A stretch of 64,000 bases of DNA from DATMER01 sp034667225 (GTDB lineage Bacteria; Acidobacteriota; Thermoanaerobaculia; Multivoradales; UBA5704), in contig JAXDKG010000020.1 of the NCBI GenBank assembly GCA_034667225.1, positions 186,001 to 250,000 of the forward strand. Reading direction: 5' to 3'. The notes under the pieces were generated by a model, which saw only the letters and a program-made list of their open reading frames with translations, was not told the DNA's origin and searched no databases. This document shows positions 9,122 to 17,560 of this stretch, in pieces (positions within the stretch are counted from its first letter, which is position 1; every line of letters begins with the position of its first letter). The translations under genes were made by a program, and so were the position numbers.

Positions 9122-9847
9122 CTACCGCTTTTTGCCGTTCTTCTGCGCCTCGCCCGTCATCGGCACGAAGCGCACGGGGAGGACCGTTTCCTTGTGGAAG
9201 CTGCCGTCTGGCTGGCGGGTGTAGACGGTGAGGTCCTGCCAGGAGCTCCCCACGGGCACGACCAGCTTGCCGCCCACGGCGAGCTGCTCGAGGAGAGGCT
9301 TCGGCACATGCGGGGGAGCCGCGGTGACGATGATGGCATCGAACGGCGCGGCTTCGGGCCAGCCCTTGTAGCCGTCTCCGATCCGGGTGTGGATGTTGGC
9401 GTAGCCCAGGCGCTCCAGGGTGCGGCGCGCCTGCTCGCCCAGGGTCTTGACGATCTCGATGGTGTAGACGTGCGCGACCAGGCGCGACAGCACCGCCGCC
9501 TGGTAACCCGAGCCGGTGCCGATCTCCAGGACCTTGTCGCCCGGTTTCAGGTCCAGCAGCTCGGTCATGCGCCCCACGATGTAGGGCTGCGAGATCGTCT
9601 GGCCCTCGCCGATCGGCAGCGGACGGTCGTCGTAAGCCGAGTCGCGCATGTCCTCGGGCACGAAGCTGTGCCGCGGCACCTGCTCCATGGCCGTGAGCAC
9701 CCGGCGGTCGTCCACCCCGCGGGCGCGCACCTGCTCGTCCACCATGCGGCGGCGCTCGCGGGCGAGATCGTCCGGTGAACCCGCTTTGGCGGTGCAAGCC
9801 GCGAGCAGAATCACGGCCAGAATCAGCCGGATCAACCTATTCGCCAT
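9122..9847 (-). CDS. pcm: Protein-L-isoaspartate O-methyltransferase, lipoprotein form
   Basis: 241 residues. The N-terminus is a lipoprotein signal with lipobox LLAAC, so unlike the usual cytoplasmic Pcm it is predicted to be exported and lipid-anchored. The methyltransferase core is complete: RHSFVPEDMRDSAYDDRPLPI, the GEGQTISQP active-site motif, the SAM-binding VLEIGTGSGYQAAVLSRL and the post-motif VTAAPPHVP. The enzyme methylates L-isoaspartyl residues in aged proteins to start repair. It overlaps the paralog upstream by 11 nt (9837-9847), so the two are translationally coupled. An exported Pcm needs SAM outside the cytoplasm, which is hard to explain; the alternative is that the signal acts only as an inner-membrane anchor. 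Confidence 0.9.
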   Translation of the reverse strand: MANRLIRLILAVILLAACTAKAGSPDDLARERRRMVDEQVRARGVDDRRVLTAMEQVPRHSFVPEDMRDSAYDDRPLPIGEGQTISQPYIVGRMTELLDLKPGDKVLEIGTGSGYQAAVLSRLVAHVYTIEIVKTLGEQARRTLERLGYANIHTRIGDGYKGWPEAAPFDAIIVTAAPPHVPKPLLEQLAVGGKLVVPVGSSWQDLTVYTRQPDGSFHKETVLPVRFVPMTGEAQKNGKKR

Positions 9848-10535
9848 CGCGCACCTTGCCCGCCATGGGGGCCACGCGGACCGGGATGACCGTCCGCTTC
9901 TCCAGGCCGTCCGCCGTCTTGGTGATCACCAGCAAGTCCTGGAAGAACCCGCCCACCGGCACCACCATCTTGCCGCCCACGCGGAGCTGATCGATGAGCG
10001 GCTTGGGCACGCGCGGCGGCGCCACGGAGAGGAGAATGGCATCGAACGGGGCCTTCTCCACCCAGCCCTGGTAGCCGTCGCCGTGGCGCACGAACACGTT
10101 CGGATAGCCGAGCCCCGACAGCCGCTTGCTCGCCTGGGCGGCCGCGGTCGAGTCGATCTCGATCGAGTAGACCTCCCGCGCGATGCGCGACAGGATGGCG
10201 GCGTGATAGCCCGTGCCCGTGCCCACCTCCAGCACGCGGTCGCCATGGTCGAGGTCGAGCAGCGAGGTCATCAGCGCCACCACGTAGGGCTGGTAGATGG
10301 CCCGGCCCGGACCGATCGCCAGGGCCGCGTCCTCGTAAGCCTTCGGCCGCACCGACTCGGGCACGAACAGGTGCCGGGGCACCTGTTCCATGGCCTTCAG
10401 CACCTCGCGCTCGCGAATGCCCCGCTGCCGGATCTGCTCGTCCACCATGGCACGGCGCTGCAACCCATAATCCTGGGCCATCGCCGGTACCACTACCAGC
10501 AGAGCAATCAGCAGGGCGCGAGCGAAAGGCTTCAC
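9837..10535 (-). CDS. pcm: Protein-L-isoaspartate O-methyltransferase, exported paralog
   Basis: 232 residues from GTG 10535, which overlaps the TGA of the amidohydrolase as GTGA. A signal peptide ends near VVPAMAQ, so this copy is also predicted to leave the cytoplasm, as a soluble protein. It has RHLFVPESVRPKAYEDAALAI and the SAM-binding loop VLEVGTGTGYHAAILSRI. The substrate-side motif, usually GxGQTISxP, is IGPGRAIYQPYVV here: the Q-T and S positions are replaced. That may change substrate or weaken activity. It aligns with the gene downstream over its whole length, so the pair arose by tandem duplication. Confidence 0.88.
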   Translation of the reverse strand: MKPFARALLIALLVVVPAMAQDYGLQRRAMVDEQIRQRGIREREVLKAMEQVPRHLFVPESVRPKAYEDAALAIGPGRAIYQPYVVALMTSLLDLDHGDRVLEVGTGTGYHAAILSRIAREVYSIEIDSTAAAQASKRLSGLGYPNVFVRHGDGYQGWVEKAPFDAILLSVAPPRVPKPLIDQLRVGGKMVVPVGGFFQDLLVITKTADGLEKRTVIPVRVAPMAGKVRDGE

Positions 10536-12223
10536 CGGCGCTTGCCCCTGTCATACATGACCTTGCCGTCGACCAGGGTGTAGTCGACCTCGACCTTGGG
10601 GATCTCCGCCTCGGGCACGGCCATCACGTCGCGAGCGAACACCACCAGGTCGGCGCGCTTGCCGACCTCCAGGGAGCCGACCTCCTTCTCCAGGAAGAGC
10701 GACCAGGCCGCGTCGAGGGTGAAGCCGCGCAGGGCCTCTTCCCGAGTGAGCCGCTCGCCCGGCAGCCAGCCGCCCGCGGGCTGGCCCGCGAGATCCTGCC
10801 GCGTGACCGCGGCGTAGAGGCCGAGCCGCGGGTCCGCCGATTCCACCGGGAAGTCGCTCCCCAGGGCCAGCTTGCCGCCGAAATCGAGCACCTTGCGCCA
10901 GGCGTACGCCCGCTCCAGCCGGCCGTCGCCCAGGCGCTCGTCCGCCCAGGCCATGTCCGACGTCGCATGGGTCGGCTGCATGGAGGCGATGATGCCGAGC
11001 TTCGCCATGCGCTGGAGGTCCTGCACCCGCGTCACCTGAGTGTGCTCCAGCCGGAAACGCGCGTCCGGCTTGCCAGCGATAGCCTTCTCCATGGCGTCGA
11101 TCGCCACCAGGCTGCCGCGGTCGCCGATGGCGTGGATTCCGACCTGGAACCCGGCCTGGGCGGCCCGCCGGGAGACGTCCTCCAGGTGGGCGCCGGTCGA
11201 GACCATGAGACCCAGATTGTCCGGATCATCGCTGTAGGGCTCCAGCAGGGCGGCCCCGCGGCTCCCCAGAGCGCCGTCCGCATACAGCTTGACGCCGCGG
11301 ATCAGCAGCCGGGACTCGGGATCGATCCGGGGACCGCTCTTGAACCAGGTCGCAAGCCACTGCTCGTCGTCGCCGAGGAACAGGGCCGAGCGGATCGGCA
11401 GCTCGTGCGCCTTGAGCAGGTTCGTGTAGGCCGCGACGTCCAACGGGCCGACGCCCATGTCCGTGACCGTGGTCAGCCCCAGCTCCAGGCAGTGGCGTGC
11501 CGCGCTGCGCAGCTCGCGCTCGCGGTCCTGCACGGACGCGCCAGGCATCCGTCCGCCCACCACATCCATGGCGTTGTCGACCATCACGCCCGTGGGGTGC
11601 CCCTCCACATCCCTGAGGAAGCGTCCGCCGGAGGGGTCCTGGATCTCGGGGCCGAGCTGCAGGATCTTCATGGCGTTGGCGTTGACCAGGGCAGCGTGGC
11701 CGTCCACGCGGGTGAGCCAGACGGGATGGTCCGGCACCGCCGCAGAGAGCGCATCGTGGGTGGGAAACTCCTTCTCGGGCCAGAGGTTCTGGTCCCAGCC
11801 CCGGCCGCGCACCCAGGTGCCCTTCGGCACCTTCGCGGCGGCCTCTCGCACCCGGCGGATGATCTCGCCGTACGTCGGGGCGGCCGTCAGGTCCACCTGC
11901 TCCAGCGCGCCGCCCAGGCCGGCGAGGTGGGAGTGGGCATCGATCAGCCCGGGGGTGACGGTGCGGCCGGCGAGGTCGATCACCTGCGTCTTCGAACCGC
12001 GGAAACGGGCGGCGCCCGCGTCCGGTCCGAGGTAGACGATACGGCTGCCGCGCACGGCGAGACTGCCCTCGACGCGGCCCGCCGGCTGGACCGGGTAAAA
12101 CACCCCGTGTTCCAGGATGAGGTCGGCACTGTCCTCTGCAAGGGAGGGTCGGACGGTCGCCAAGACCGCCAGACCGAGCAGAAGAATCGGTACTAGCCCT
12201 CGAATCATCAATGTTTTCCCCAT
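10532..12223 (-). CDS. Exported amidohydrolase, YtcJ-like
   Basis: About 563 residues. A signal peptide (LVPILLLGLAVLA to PSLA) is followed by the small N-terminal beta domain and the metal motif TPGLIDAHSHLAG, then WVRGRGWDQNLW, further metal ligands in AIGDRGS and EHTQVTRV, and the late aspartate in LALGSDFPVESADP. The C-terminus ends with the family's V-x-Y-T-x-V-D-G-K-V strand. This is the YtcJ/amidohydrolase_3 family of zinc hydrolases acting on amides or carbamates; the substrate is unknown. Start ATG 12223 precedes a second ATG at 12208; either is possible. A TATCAT hexamer at 12274-12279 may serve as its promoter. The stop overlaps the next gene's GTG, giving a three-gene operon with the two methyltransferases. 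Confidence 0.85.
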   Translation of the reverse strand: MGKTLMIRGLVPILLLGLAVLATVRPSLAEDSADLILEHGVFYPVQPAGRVEGSLAVRGSRIVYLGPDAGAARFRGSKTQVIDLAGRTVTPGLIDAHSHLAGLGGALEQVDLTAAPTYGEIIRRVREAAAKVPKGTWVRGRGWDQNLWPEKEFPTHDALSAAVPDHPVWLTRVDGHAALVNANAMKILQLGPEIQDPSGGRFLRDVEGHPTGVMVDNAMDVVGGRMPGASVQDRERELRSAARHCLELGLTTVTDMGVGPLDVAAYTNLLKAHELPIRSALFLGDDEQWLATWFKSGPRIDPESRLLIRGVKLYADGALGSRGAALLEPYSDDPDNLGLMVSTGAHLEDVSRRAAQAGFQVGIHAIGDRGSLVAIDAMEKAIAGKPDARFRLEHTQVTRVQDLQRMAKLGIIASMQPTHATSDMAWADERLGDGRLERAYAWRKVLDFGGKLALGSDFPVESADPRLGLYAAVTRQDLAGQPAGGWLPGERLTREEALRGFTLDAAWSLFLEKEVGSLEVGKRADLVVFARDVMAVPEAEIPKVEVDYTLVDGKVMYDRGKRR

Positions 12224-12291
12224 CTCAGGTCGCCTTGCCTCATGTCGGAAGTGCAAAGGCCAGGCCACGGAAAATGATAACGGCTCCCTGG

Positions 12292-12297
12292 TATGCT
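12292..12297 (+). promoter_or_regulatory. -10 hexamer TATGCT before PmbA-like gene
   Basis: TATGCT ends 8 nt before ATG 12306. There is no Shine-Dalgarno, so transcription probably starts at or next to the start codon. The -35 element is unclear. Confidence 0.4.
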
Positions 12298-12305
12298 CCG
12301 CCGCA

Positions 12306-13652
12306 ATGCCGCCCATCTCTGCACCCCCGCAACTCCCCCCGATCCACGAGATGCTGTCGCGCCTGGAGCGCGCCCTGGCATCCTCGCCGGCCGATGCGAC
12401 CGAGCTGATCTGGGTGGAAGCCCGGCGGGGGCAGGAGAGCAACGGCAAGCGCCGGCGCGACTCGTACGAGCTGCAAGAGAGAATGGTGCTCGCGCGGGTA
12501 CGCGAGTCGGGCCGGTGCGGGACTCACCGCACGAGCGGCTGCGAGGTCTCCGACCTGGAGGGCGCCATCCGCCAGGCCATGGCCCAGGCGAGGCTCTCCC
12601 CGCCCTCGCCTCCGCCGCTGCTGCCCGAGGGGGCGGAGGGCGCGCTCGCTCCCCTGCCCGGCCTCTATGACCCGGAATTGGCGAGGATGACGCCCGGCCG
12701 GGCCCGCGAGCTGATGCAGCGGCTCGCGGAAGGGGACAACACCGTGCGGCTCGGCTGGGCCGAGGGAAGGGTGGCGGTCGCGGGCAGCCGGGGCCTCCGG
12801 CGCTCGGCGGAGGTGACCTCGGCCTGGGCCTCTGTGACGGCGGGAAAGGGACCCGGAGCGGGAATCGCCTCCGTGGCCTCCCGCTCGCTGGCTGGGCTCG
12901 GCCCTGCCAACCTGCTGGCGAGGGCTCGCGAGCGCCAGTCGCAGGATGGAAACGTCTCGACCGAGGGGCCGGGCGGACCCGTGCCCGTGGTGCTCTCCCA
13001 GGAGGCCGCCGCGGCCCTCCTGGAGATGCTCAACCGCCGTGCCTTCACCTCCACGTCCTTCCATCACGGCTCCCCGTTCCTGCGCGACGCGCTCGGCACG
13101 CCGGTCTTTCATGCTGCGATCAGCCTGCGGGACGATGCGACAGACCCGCGAGGCATTCCATTCCCCTTCGACCTCCTGGGCTCGGCCAAGCGCCCGCTCG
13201 ACCTGATCGAGCGCGGGGTATTCCTGACCCCCGCCCTGGACGAGCGGCTGGCCATCGATCTCGGCCGCCGGCCCACGCCGCACCTGGTGGCACCCGACGA
13301 AGCCGCACCCAGCCACCTGTTCCTGCTGCCGGGCGAGCGTCCGGATGCCGAGCTGCTGCGCAACGCCGAAGGCGGAGTCTGGATCGGCGCGCTCGACGCG
13401 GTCCAAGGCCACGACCCGGGCAGCCTCCGCTTCCGCGCTCTTGCCCAGGGAGTCCGCAAGATCGAAGGAGGAGCGCTCGGCGCTGCGCTGCCCGACCTGC
13501 TCTGGGAAGGCGATCTCCGGGCTCTCCTCTCCGGAGGGGTGGCAGTCGGGAGCGAGCCCGTAACCCTCCCTCTGGGAGACGGTCTCTTCGGCGGCATCAC
13601 CGCGCCGATCGTCTTCCTTGAGCAGGTTCACGGCCTTCGCCAGGCAACCTAG
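12306..13652 (+). CDS. TldD/PmbA family protein
   Basis: 448 residues. It has the general PmbA-like layout: an N-terminal alpha/beta domain (DATELIWVEARRGQES), a middle region with VSDLEGAIRQAMAQA, and a C-terminal beta domain with GVFLTPALDERLAIDLGRR and HLFLLPGE. The HExxxH zinc motif of TldD is absent, as expected for the PmbA side of the heterodimer. In Enterobacteria TldD/PmbA form a protease that matures peptides and degrades CcdA. No TldD partner is seen nearby, and the protein is divergent, so I hold the name loosely. ATG 12306 is chosen because of the -10-like hexamer at 12292. It is convergent with the isoaspartyl peptidase. Confidence 0.7.
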   Translation: MPPISAPPQLPPIHEMLSRLERALASSPADATELIWVEARRGQESNGKRRRDSYELQERMVLARVRESGRCGTHRTSGCEVSDLEGAIRQAMAQARLSPPSPPPLLPEGAEGALAPLPGLYDPELARMTPGRARELMQRLAEGDNTVRLGWAEGRVAVAGSRGLRRSAEVTSAWASVTAGKGPGAGIASVASRSLAGLGPANLLARARERQSQDGNVSTEGPGGPVPVVLSQEAAAALLEMLNRRAFTSTSFHHGSPFLRDALGTPVFHAAISLRDDATDPRGIPFPFDLLGSAKRPLDLIERGVFLTPALDERLAIDLGRRPTPHLVAPDEAAPSHLFLLPGERPDAELLRNAEGGVWIGALDAVQGHDPGSLRFRALAQGVRKIEGGALGAALPDLLWEGDLRALLSGGVAVGSEPVTLPLGDGLFGGITAPIVFLEQVHGLRQAT

Positions 13653-13655
13653 CCC

Positions 13656-14636
13656 CTACCAGATCGCGACCTCGGACCTTCCGTTCGAGTCCGCCGCGCC
13701 GCGGTACATCCCCTCCGAGTTGAACACCAGGGCGATGGACCCGTCCCAGGCCACACCGATCACGCCGCCGTCATCCTTCTGGAGCTTGCGGTGGATGACC
13801 TCTTCGGCGGCCTGCTGCAGGGTGAGCCCCTTGTACTCCATCAGCGCTGAAATATCGTGCGCCACCGTGTGCTTGATGAACTGCTCGCCCCAGCCGGTGG
13901 CTGAGATGGCGGCTGTCTTGTTGTTGGCGTAGGTGCCGGCGCCGATCACGGGCACGTCGCCCAGGCGGCCGAAACGCTTGTTCGTCATGCCGCCGGTCGA
14001 AGTGGCAGCGGCCAGGTTGCCATGGACGTCCAGGGCCACGGCGCCGACCGTGTCCTTGTCCTTCTCCGCCTCCTCCTTGAGCTTCTTCTGCCAGTCGTCG
14101 TAGCGCTTCTGGGTGAAGAAGTACTTCTGATCCACCCGCGGAACCTTCATCTCGTCGGCGAACTTCTCGGCCCCCTGCCCCACCATGAACACGTGGGGAG
14201 ACTTCTCCATCACCATCCGGGCGAGGGAGATGGGGTTCTTGACCGTCTTCAGCCCGGCCACCGACCCGCACGAGAGATCGCGGCCATCCATGATGGCGGC
14301 GTCCAATTCGTTGGTGCCCTCGTTGGTGAAGACCGCGCCCTTGCCGGCATTGAACAGCGGGTCGTCCTCCAGGAAGCGGACCACCTTCTCCACCGCGTCC
14401 AGGCTGGTGCCCCCACCCGCGAGCACCTTGCTGCCGGCTTCCAGCGCCGCGCGCAGCGACTTCAGGTACTCCTCCTTCTGGCTCTCCGGGATGTCCTTGG
14501 GGATCGTGCCCGCTCCGCCGTGAATGGCCAGCGACCACTTGGGCTTGGCAGACGGCTCCGGCGGCTGGGCTGCCATGAGAGCGGCGAAGATGGGGAGGAG
14601 AAGGAGAAGCCAGAGGAGCTTGGCGGCGGTCTTCAT
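13656..14636 (-). CDS. Isoaspartyl peptidase / plant-type L-asparaginase, exported
   Basis: 326 residues. A signal peptide (LLWLLLLLPIFAALMAAQ) is followed by the Ntn-hydrolase fold of the IaaA/EcAIII type: SLAIHGGAGTIP, the glycine-rich GGTSLDAVEKVVRFLEDDP, and FNAGKGAVFTNEG. Autocleavage is expected before the catalytic Thr196 in KDKDTVGAVALD, and the beta subunit has the conserved GDVPVIGAGTYAN and ATGWGE motifs. It cleaves isoaspartyl peptides or asparagine. With two exported isoaspartate methyltransferases 4 kb away this suggests handling of damaged aspartates in the cell envelope. A TAGAAT hexamer 7 nt before ATG 14636 marks a likely leaderless start. Confidence 0.9.
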   Translation of the reverse strand: MKTAAKLLWLLLLLPIFAALMAAQPPEPSAKPKWSLAIHGGAGTIPKDIPESQKEEYLKSLRAALEAGSKVLAGGGTSLDAVEKVVRFLEDDPLFNAGKGAVFTNEGTNELDAAIMDGRDLSCGSVAGLKTVKNPISLARMVMEKSPHVFMVGQGAEKFADEMKVPRVDQKYFFTQKRYDDWQKKLKEEAEKDKDTVGAVALDVHGNLAAATSTGGMTNKRFGRLGDVPVIGAGTYANNKTAAISATGWGEQFIKHTVAHDISALMEYKGLTLQQAAEEVIHRKLQKDDGGVIGVAWDGSIALVFNSEGMYRGAADSNGRSEVAIW

Positions 14637-14643
14637 GCGGGGG

Positions 14644-14649
14644 ATTCTA
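14644..14649 (-). promoter_or_regulatory. -10 hexamer TAGAAT, isoaspartyl peptidase
   Basis: TAGAAT on the minus strand ends 7 nt before ATG 14636; no Shine-Dalgarno is present. It lies just beyond the 3' end of the SpoIIE phosphatase gene (stop at 14647). Confidence 0.4.
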
Positions 14650-16239
14650 CTCTCGCCGCAGCAAAACCACCGTCTGGTCGTCGTACTGAGGCCTGCCCAC
14701 CGCAAACCGCGTGACAGCCCCCTGGAGAGTCTCCAGGACCTCCTGCAGGGTAAAGCCCTGATGCTTGCGGAGGATCTCAATGAGACGCTCGGTGCCGAAC
14801 TCCTGCTCGTCGACCGACTCGGCCTCGGTGATGCCGTCGCTGTAGATACAGACGATGTCGCCTGGCTCGACCATGAGCTCGCGCGGCTGATAGCGGCTGT
14901 TCGGCAGCAATCCCAGGGGGACGCCGCTCGACGACAGCTCCTCCACCCGGCCATTCGGACGCACCAGGAAGCCGGGGTTGTGGCCGGCGTTCAAGTAGCG
15001 CAGCAACCCGCTCCGGGGCTCCAGCTCGGCCATGAGCAGGGTGATGAACTTGTTGGCCATGCTCGACTCCAGGATGTGGCGGTTCAGGCGCTCCAGGAGA
15101 GAGGGTCCGAAGCCGGCCTGGTCCAGGAGCAGGCGCAGGGCCGAATGCAGGGTCGACACCATGAGTGCGGCCGGGATGCCTTTGCCCGAGACGTCGCCGA
15201 CGACCAGCTCCACCCGGCCGTCGGGCAGGGCGAGGAGGTCGTAGTAGTCGCCGCCGACCTGCCGGGCGGGACGGTTCCAGCCCACGAGCTCGAAGCCGGG
15301 CACGACGGGCGCACCCTTGGGGAGGATCGTGCGCTGGATCTCGGCCGCGAGGTGCATCTCGCGCTCCAGGCGCTCGCGCTCCAGGGCCTCGCGGTGCAGG
15401 CGGGCATTTTCGAGCGCGATGGCGGCCTGGTTGGCGAAGAGAGCGAGCGTGCGCCGGTCGGACGGCAGGAAAGGACCGACGCCGCGGCGGCTTTCCTTGT
15501 CGCCCACGATGAGCAGGCCCTTGGGCGTGTTCTCGACGGCGATGGGCAGGCCGAGCAGGTATGTGGCTCCCGGGAGAAGGTTGGAAGGCGCCGAGCCACC
15601 GGCAAGGAACGAGAACAGCTCGGGATCATCGGCGTCGACAGTTTGGGCAGCCGTGCCGCCGAACGTGCGGGTGAGCTGGTACTCGCGGCTGTCCCCCTCC
15701 CCCAGGATGTAGAGGGCGCCGCGGCGCGCGTCGAGGAGGGAGACGGCGCGCAGGAGGATCTCCTCGGAGAGGCGGTCCAGGTCCAGGGTGGCGGCGATGG
15801 CCAGCCCGACGTCGTAGAGGTTCTCCAGCTCCACGACCCGGAAGTTAATCTGGAACTGCTGGTCCTTGAGCTCCCGCTTGAGCCGGCAGGAATGGATCAA
15901 GGAGGCGAGCAGGACGGTGAGCGGATCAGCGGCAGCGTCCGCGTAGTCCTCGGAGCCGTCCCCCGACGCGTAGACCAGGCGTCCGTCGGGGAAGCGGAGG
16001 CTGCGGAAGGGACCGGGCTCGGAATCGAAGGTGGCTTCGTCAAAAGAGGTGGGAAGCCCCGGGCCGGTGGCGGCCTCCTGCTGGAGAAAGCCGTCCTTGA
16101 GGAGATAGAGGCCGGCGGCGGCGGCGCCGTGCTCGCTGGCCCAGAGACCGAGGAGCCGGTCGGGGAGCGTGACCTCGCCGGCTTCGTCGCGATAGAGGCC
16201 GAGGAGCTCGGTCCAGGCCGAACCCTCGGCCTCAGACAC
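14647..16239 (-). CDS. SpoIIE/RsbU-type phosphatase with GAF domain
   Basis: About 530 residues if translation starts at GTG 16239, which overlaps the STAS gene's stop by 8 nt; an ATG at 16284 is the alternative with a longer overlap. Residues about 150-290 form a GAF-like domain (NLYDVGLAIAATLDLDRLSEEIL to LALFANQAAIALENARL). The linker REMHLAAEIQRTILP leads into a PP2C/SpoIIE phosphatase with QVGGDYYDLLALPDG, VVGDVSGKGIPAALM, LNAGHNPGFL and the metal aspartate in VCIYSDGITEAESV. In partner-switching systems this enzyme dephosphorylates the STAS antagonist, which then frees a sigma factor from its anti-sigma kinase. It is the last gene of the three-gene unit 17025-14647. Confidence 0.92.
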   Translation of the reverse strand: MSEAEGSAWTELLGLYRDEAGEVTLPDRLLGLWASEHGAAAAGLYLLKDGFLQQEAATGPGLPTSFDEATFDSEPGPFRSLRFPDGRLVYASGDGSEDYADAAADPLTVLLASLIHSCRLKRELKDQQFQINFRVVELENLYDVGLAIAATLDLDRLSEEILLRAVSLLDARRGALYILGEGDSREYQLTRTFGGTAAQTVDADDPELFSFLAGGSAPSNLLPGATYLLGLPIAVENTPKGLLIVGDKESRRGVGPFLPSDRRTLALFANQAAIALENARLHREALERERLEREMHLAAEIQRTILPKGAPVVPGFELVGWNRPARQVGGDYYDLLALPDGRVELVVGDVSGKGIPAALMVSTLHSALRLLLDQAGFGPSLLERLNRHILESSMANKFITLLMAELEPRSGLLRYLNAGHNPGFLVRPNGRVEELSSSGVPLGLLPNSRYQPRELMVEPGDIVCIYSDGITEAESVDEQEFGTERLIEILRKHQGFTLQEVLETLQGAVTRFAVGRPQYDDQTVVLLRRE

Positions 16240-16585
16240 GGAGCTGGGCGACGGCCGCCTCTTCGTTGGGGAAGATGGGCGCATACTGCGCGAGACCCAT
16301 GATCTGGAAGGTTTTCTCGATGGTCGGGGTGAGGCAGCAGAACCCGAGCTTGCCGTCGATCTCGATCATCTTCTCGATGATCTCGATCAGGATGGAGATG
16401 CCGATCGAGTTGACGATCTTGGTGCCGCCGAGGTTGAGCAGGAGCACCTTGACGCCGTCGTCGATGAGCTTGTAGGCGACGCGGGCGATCTCCTCGCCGC
16501 CCTGGTTGTTGATATACCCCTCCGTGTAGATGACCGCGAGCCCGTCGCGGCGGTCCACGGATACGTTCAGGCTTTCGGTCATCAC
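16232..16585 (-). CDS. STAS-domain anti-sigma factor antagonist (RsbV-like)
   Basis: 117 residues, a single STAS domain. It carries LNLGGTKIVNSIGISILIEI, in which the serine of NSIGIS is the position phosphorylated in SpoIIAA/RsbV. GKLGFCCLTPTIEKTFQIMGL is the usual following helix-strand unit. The start ATGATG overlaps the stop of the anti-sigma gene by 4 nt, and the end overlaps the phosphatase gene, so the three are translationally coupled. It is expected to bind the neighbouring kinase when unphosphorylated. Confidence 0.93.
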   Translation of the reverse strand: MMTESLNVSVDRRDGLAVIYTEGYINNQGGEEIARVAYKLIDDGVKVLLLNLGGTKIVNSIGISILIEIIEKMIEIDGKLGFCCLTPTIEKTFQIMGLAQYAPIFPNEEAAVAQLRV

Positions 16586-17025
16586 TCCGTCCCTCGCAAC
16601 TTGCTCATCACGACCGTCGTCCCTTCGGCACCGGAGTGGATCTCGACCTCGTCCATGAGGCCGTGGATGATCTTGAGCCCCCAGCCCCGCTTGCGATGAT
16701 TCTTGATCTTCTTCTCGATGACGGGCTCCTCGACCTCATCGGGCGAGAAGCCGACTCCGCTGTCCCGGACCGTGATCCGGAGCTTCTCCGGGTCCTTGTC
16801 GCCGATCACCTCGAAGGTGACGAAGATCTCGCGGTCGGCCGCCCGGCTGTGCTCGAGAGCGTTGATGCAGGCCTCGACCACCGCCATCCGGACCTCGTCG
16901 ATTCTATCCGGACTCATCCGCATGGACTCGGCGATGGCGGTCGCAGTCCTGCTCGCCTCGATCTCCATGTCGGGCACCATCGGCAGTGCCAAGGTGACCT
17001 CTCTCATGATGGCATCACCAGCCAT
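16582..17025 (-). CDS. Anti-sigma factor, RsbW-like HATPase kinase
   Basis: 147 residues, a compact GHKL ATPase of the RsbW/SpoIIAB class. The N box is VRMAVVEACINALEHSRA, the G1 box RDSGVGFSPDE and the G2 region KRGWGLKIIHGLMDEV, ending in GTTVVMSKL. It should phosphorylate the STAS protein encoded next and sequester a sigma factor or another output protein. No sigma factor gene lies within this unit, so the output is unknown. ATG 17025 has AAAGGA close upstream; ATG 17007 is an alternative. Confidence 0.92.
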   Translation of the reverse strand: MAGDAIMREVTLALPMVPDMEIEASRTATAIAESMRMSPDRIDEVRMAVVEACINALEHSRAADREIFVTFEVIGDKDPEKLRITVRDSGVGFSPDEVEEPVIEKKIKNHRKRGWGLKIIHGLMDEVEIHSGAEGTTVVMSKLRGTE

Positions 17026-17059
17026 GGTCCTTTTAAGGCCGCGCGGCGAGATCCAACAT

Positions 17060-17215
17060 TCAAAAAGAGAGGAAGAGCTGTAGGGCGTAGATCACGACCG
17101 GATGCACGAGGTCGTGGGCCAAAAGCCACCCGAAGCTACCGACGGTGGCGACCGACAGCAAAACCTTTCCCGGTACGTAGGGAACGGCGACCTGCTTGCG
17201 GACGGAGTCTAGCAT
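17060..17215 (-). CDS. 51-residue membrane protein
   Basis: A short open frame from ATG 17215 to TGA 17060-17062. AGGAGG lies 7 nt before the ATG, the best Shine-Dalgarno in this area, which is why I call it. After MLDSVRKQVAVPYVPGK it has one or two hydrophobic stretches (VLLSVATVGSFGWLLA and PVVIYALQLFLSF) with a short His/Asp-containing turn between them. No family is recognised. It ends 34 nt before the anti-sigma gene starts and is on the same strand, so it may be cotranscribed with the partner-switching genes. Confidence 0.6.
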   Translation of the reverse strand: MLDSVRKQVAVPYVPGKVLLSVATVGSFGWLLAHDLVHPVVIYALQLFLSF

Positions 17216-17560
17216 GTCATTCCTCCTCAGTCGCCAGCCCTATATCGCAAGGGGGTTGCCAACCCTGCCCGCCAGGATCCCTCCGCCTGTAACTCTTTGA
17301 TTTCCCGTACGTTGTAAACATGAGCAGGAGCAGAGTACCACACTGCCCCACCGAGCCCCGCGACATTCTGCCCCGCATTGTCACGTCCGCGTCACGTCCC
17401 AGGGCCGCAAACCCCCATATTGCCGCGCTTACAGAGGTAGTTGAGACGAATTGTCGCAGGTCGGTCGTTTTGTCCCAGGCTCATCGAGAGGGCACTGCCT
17501 GTCCGGGCGGGCGGCTCCCTCTCGGCCGGGCCAGCTGTTCCATCTGGGCGCCGAAGACGC
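17216..17560. other. Gene-free stretch left of array 2
   Basis: I see no convincing gene. A short inverted repeat GGGTTGCCAACCC lies near 17252-17266, and TGTCACGTCCGCGTCACGTCC-like direct repeats near 17378. Presumably it holds the promoter of the small membrane protein gene at 17215, but no clear hexamers can be assigned. Confidence 0.4.
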
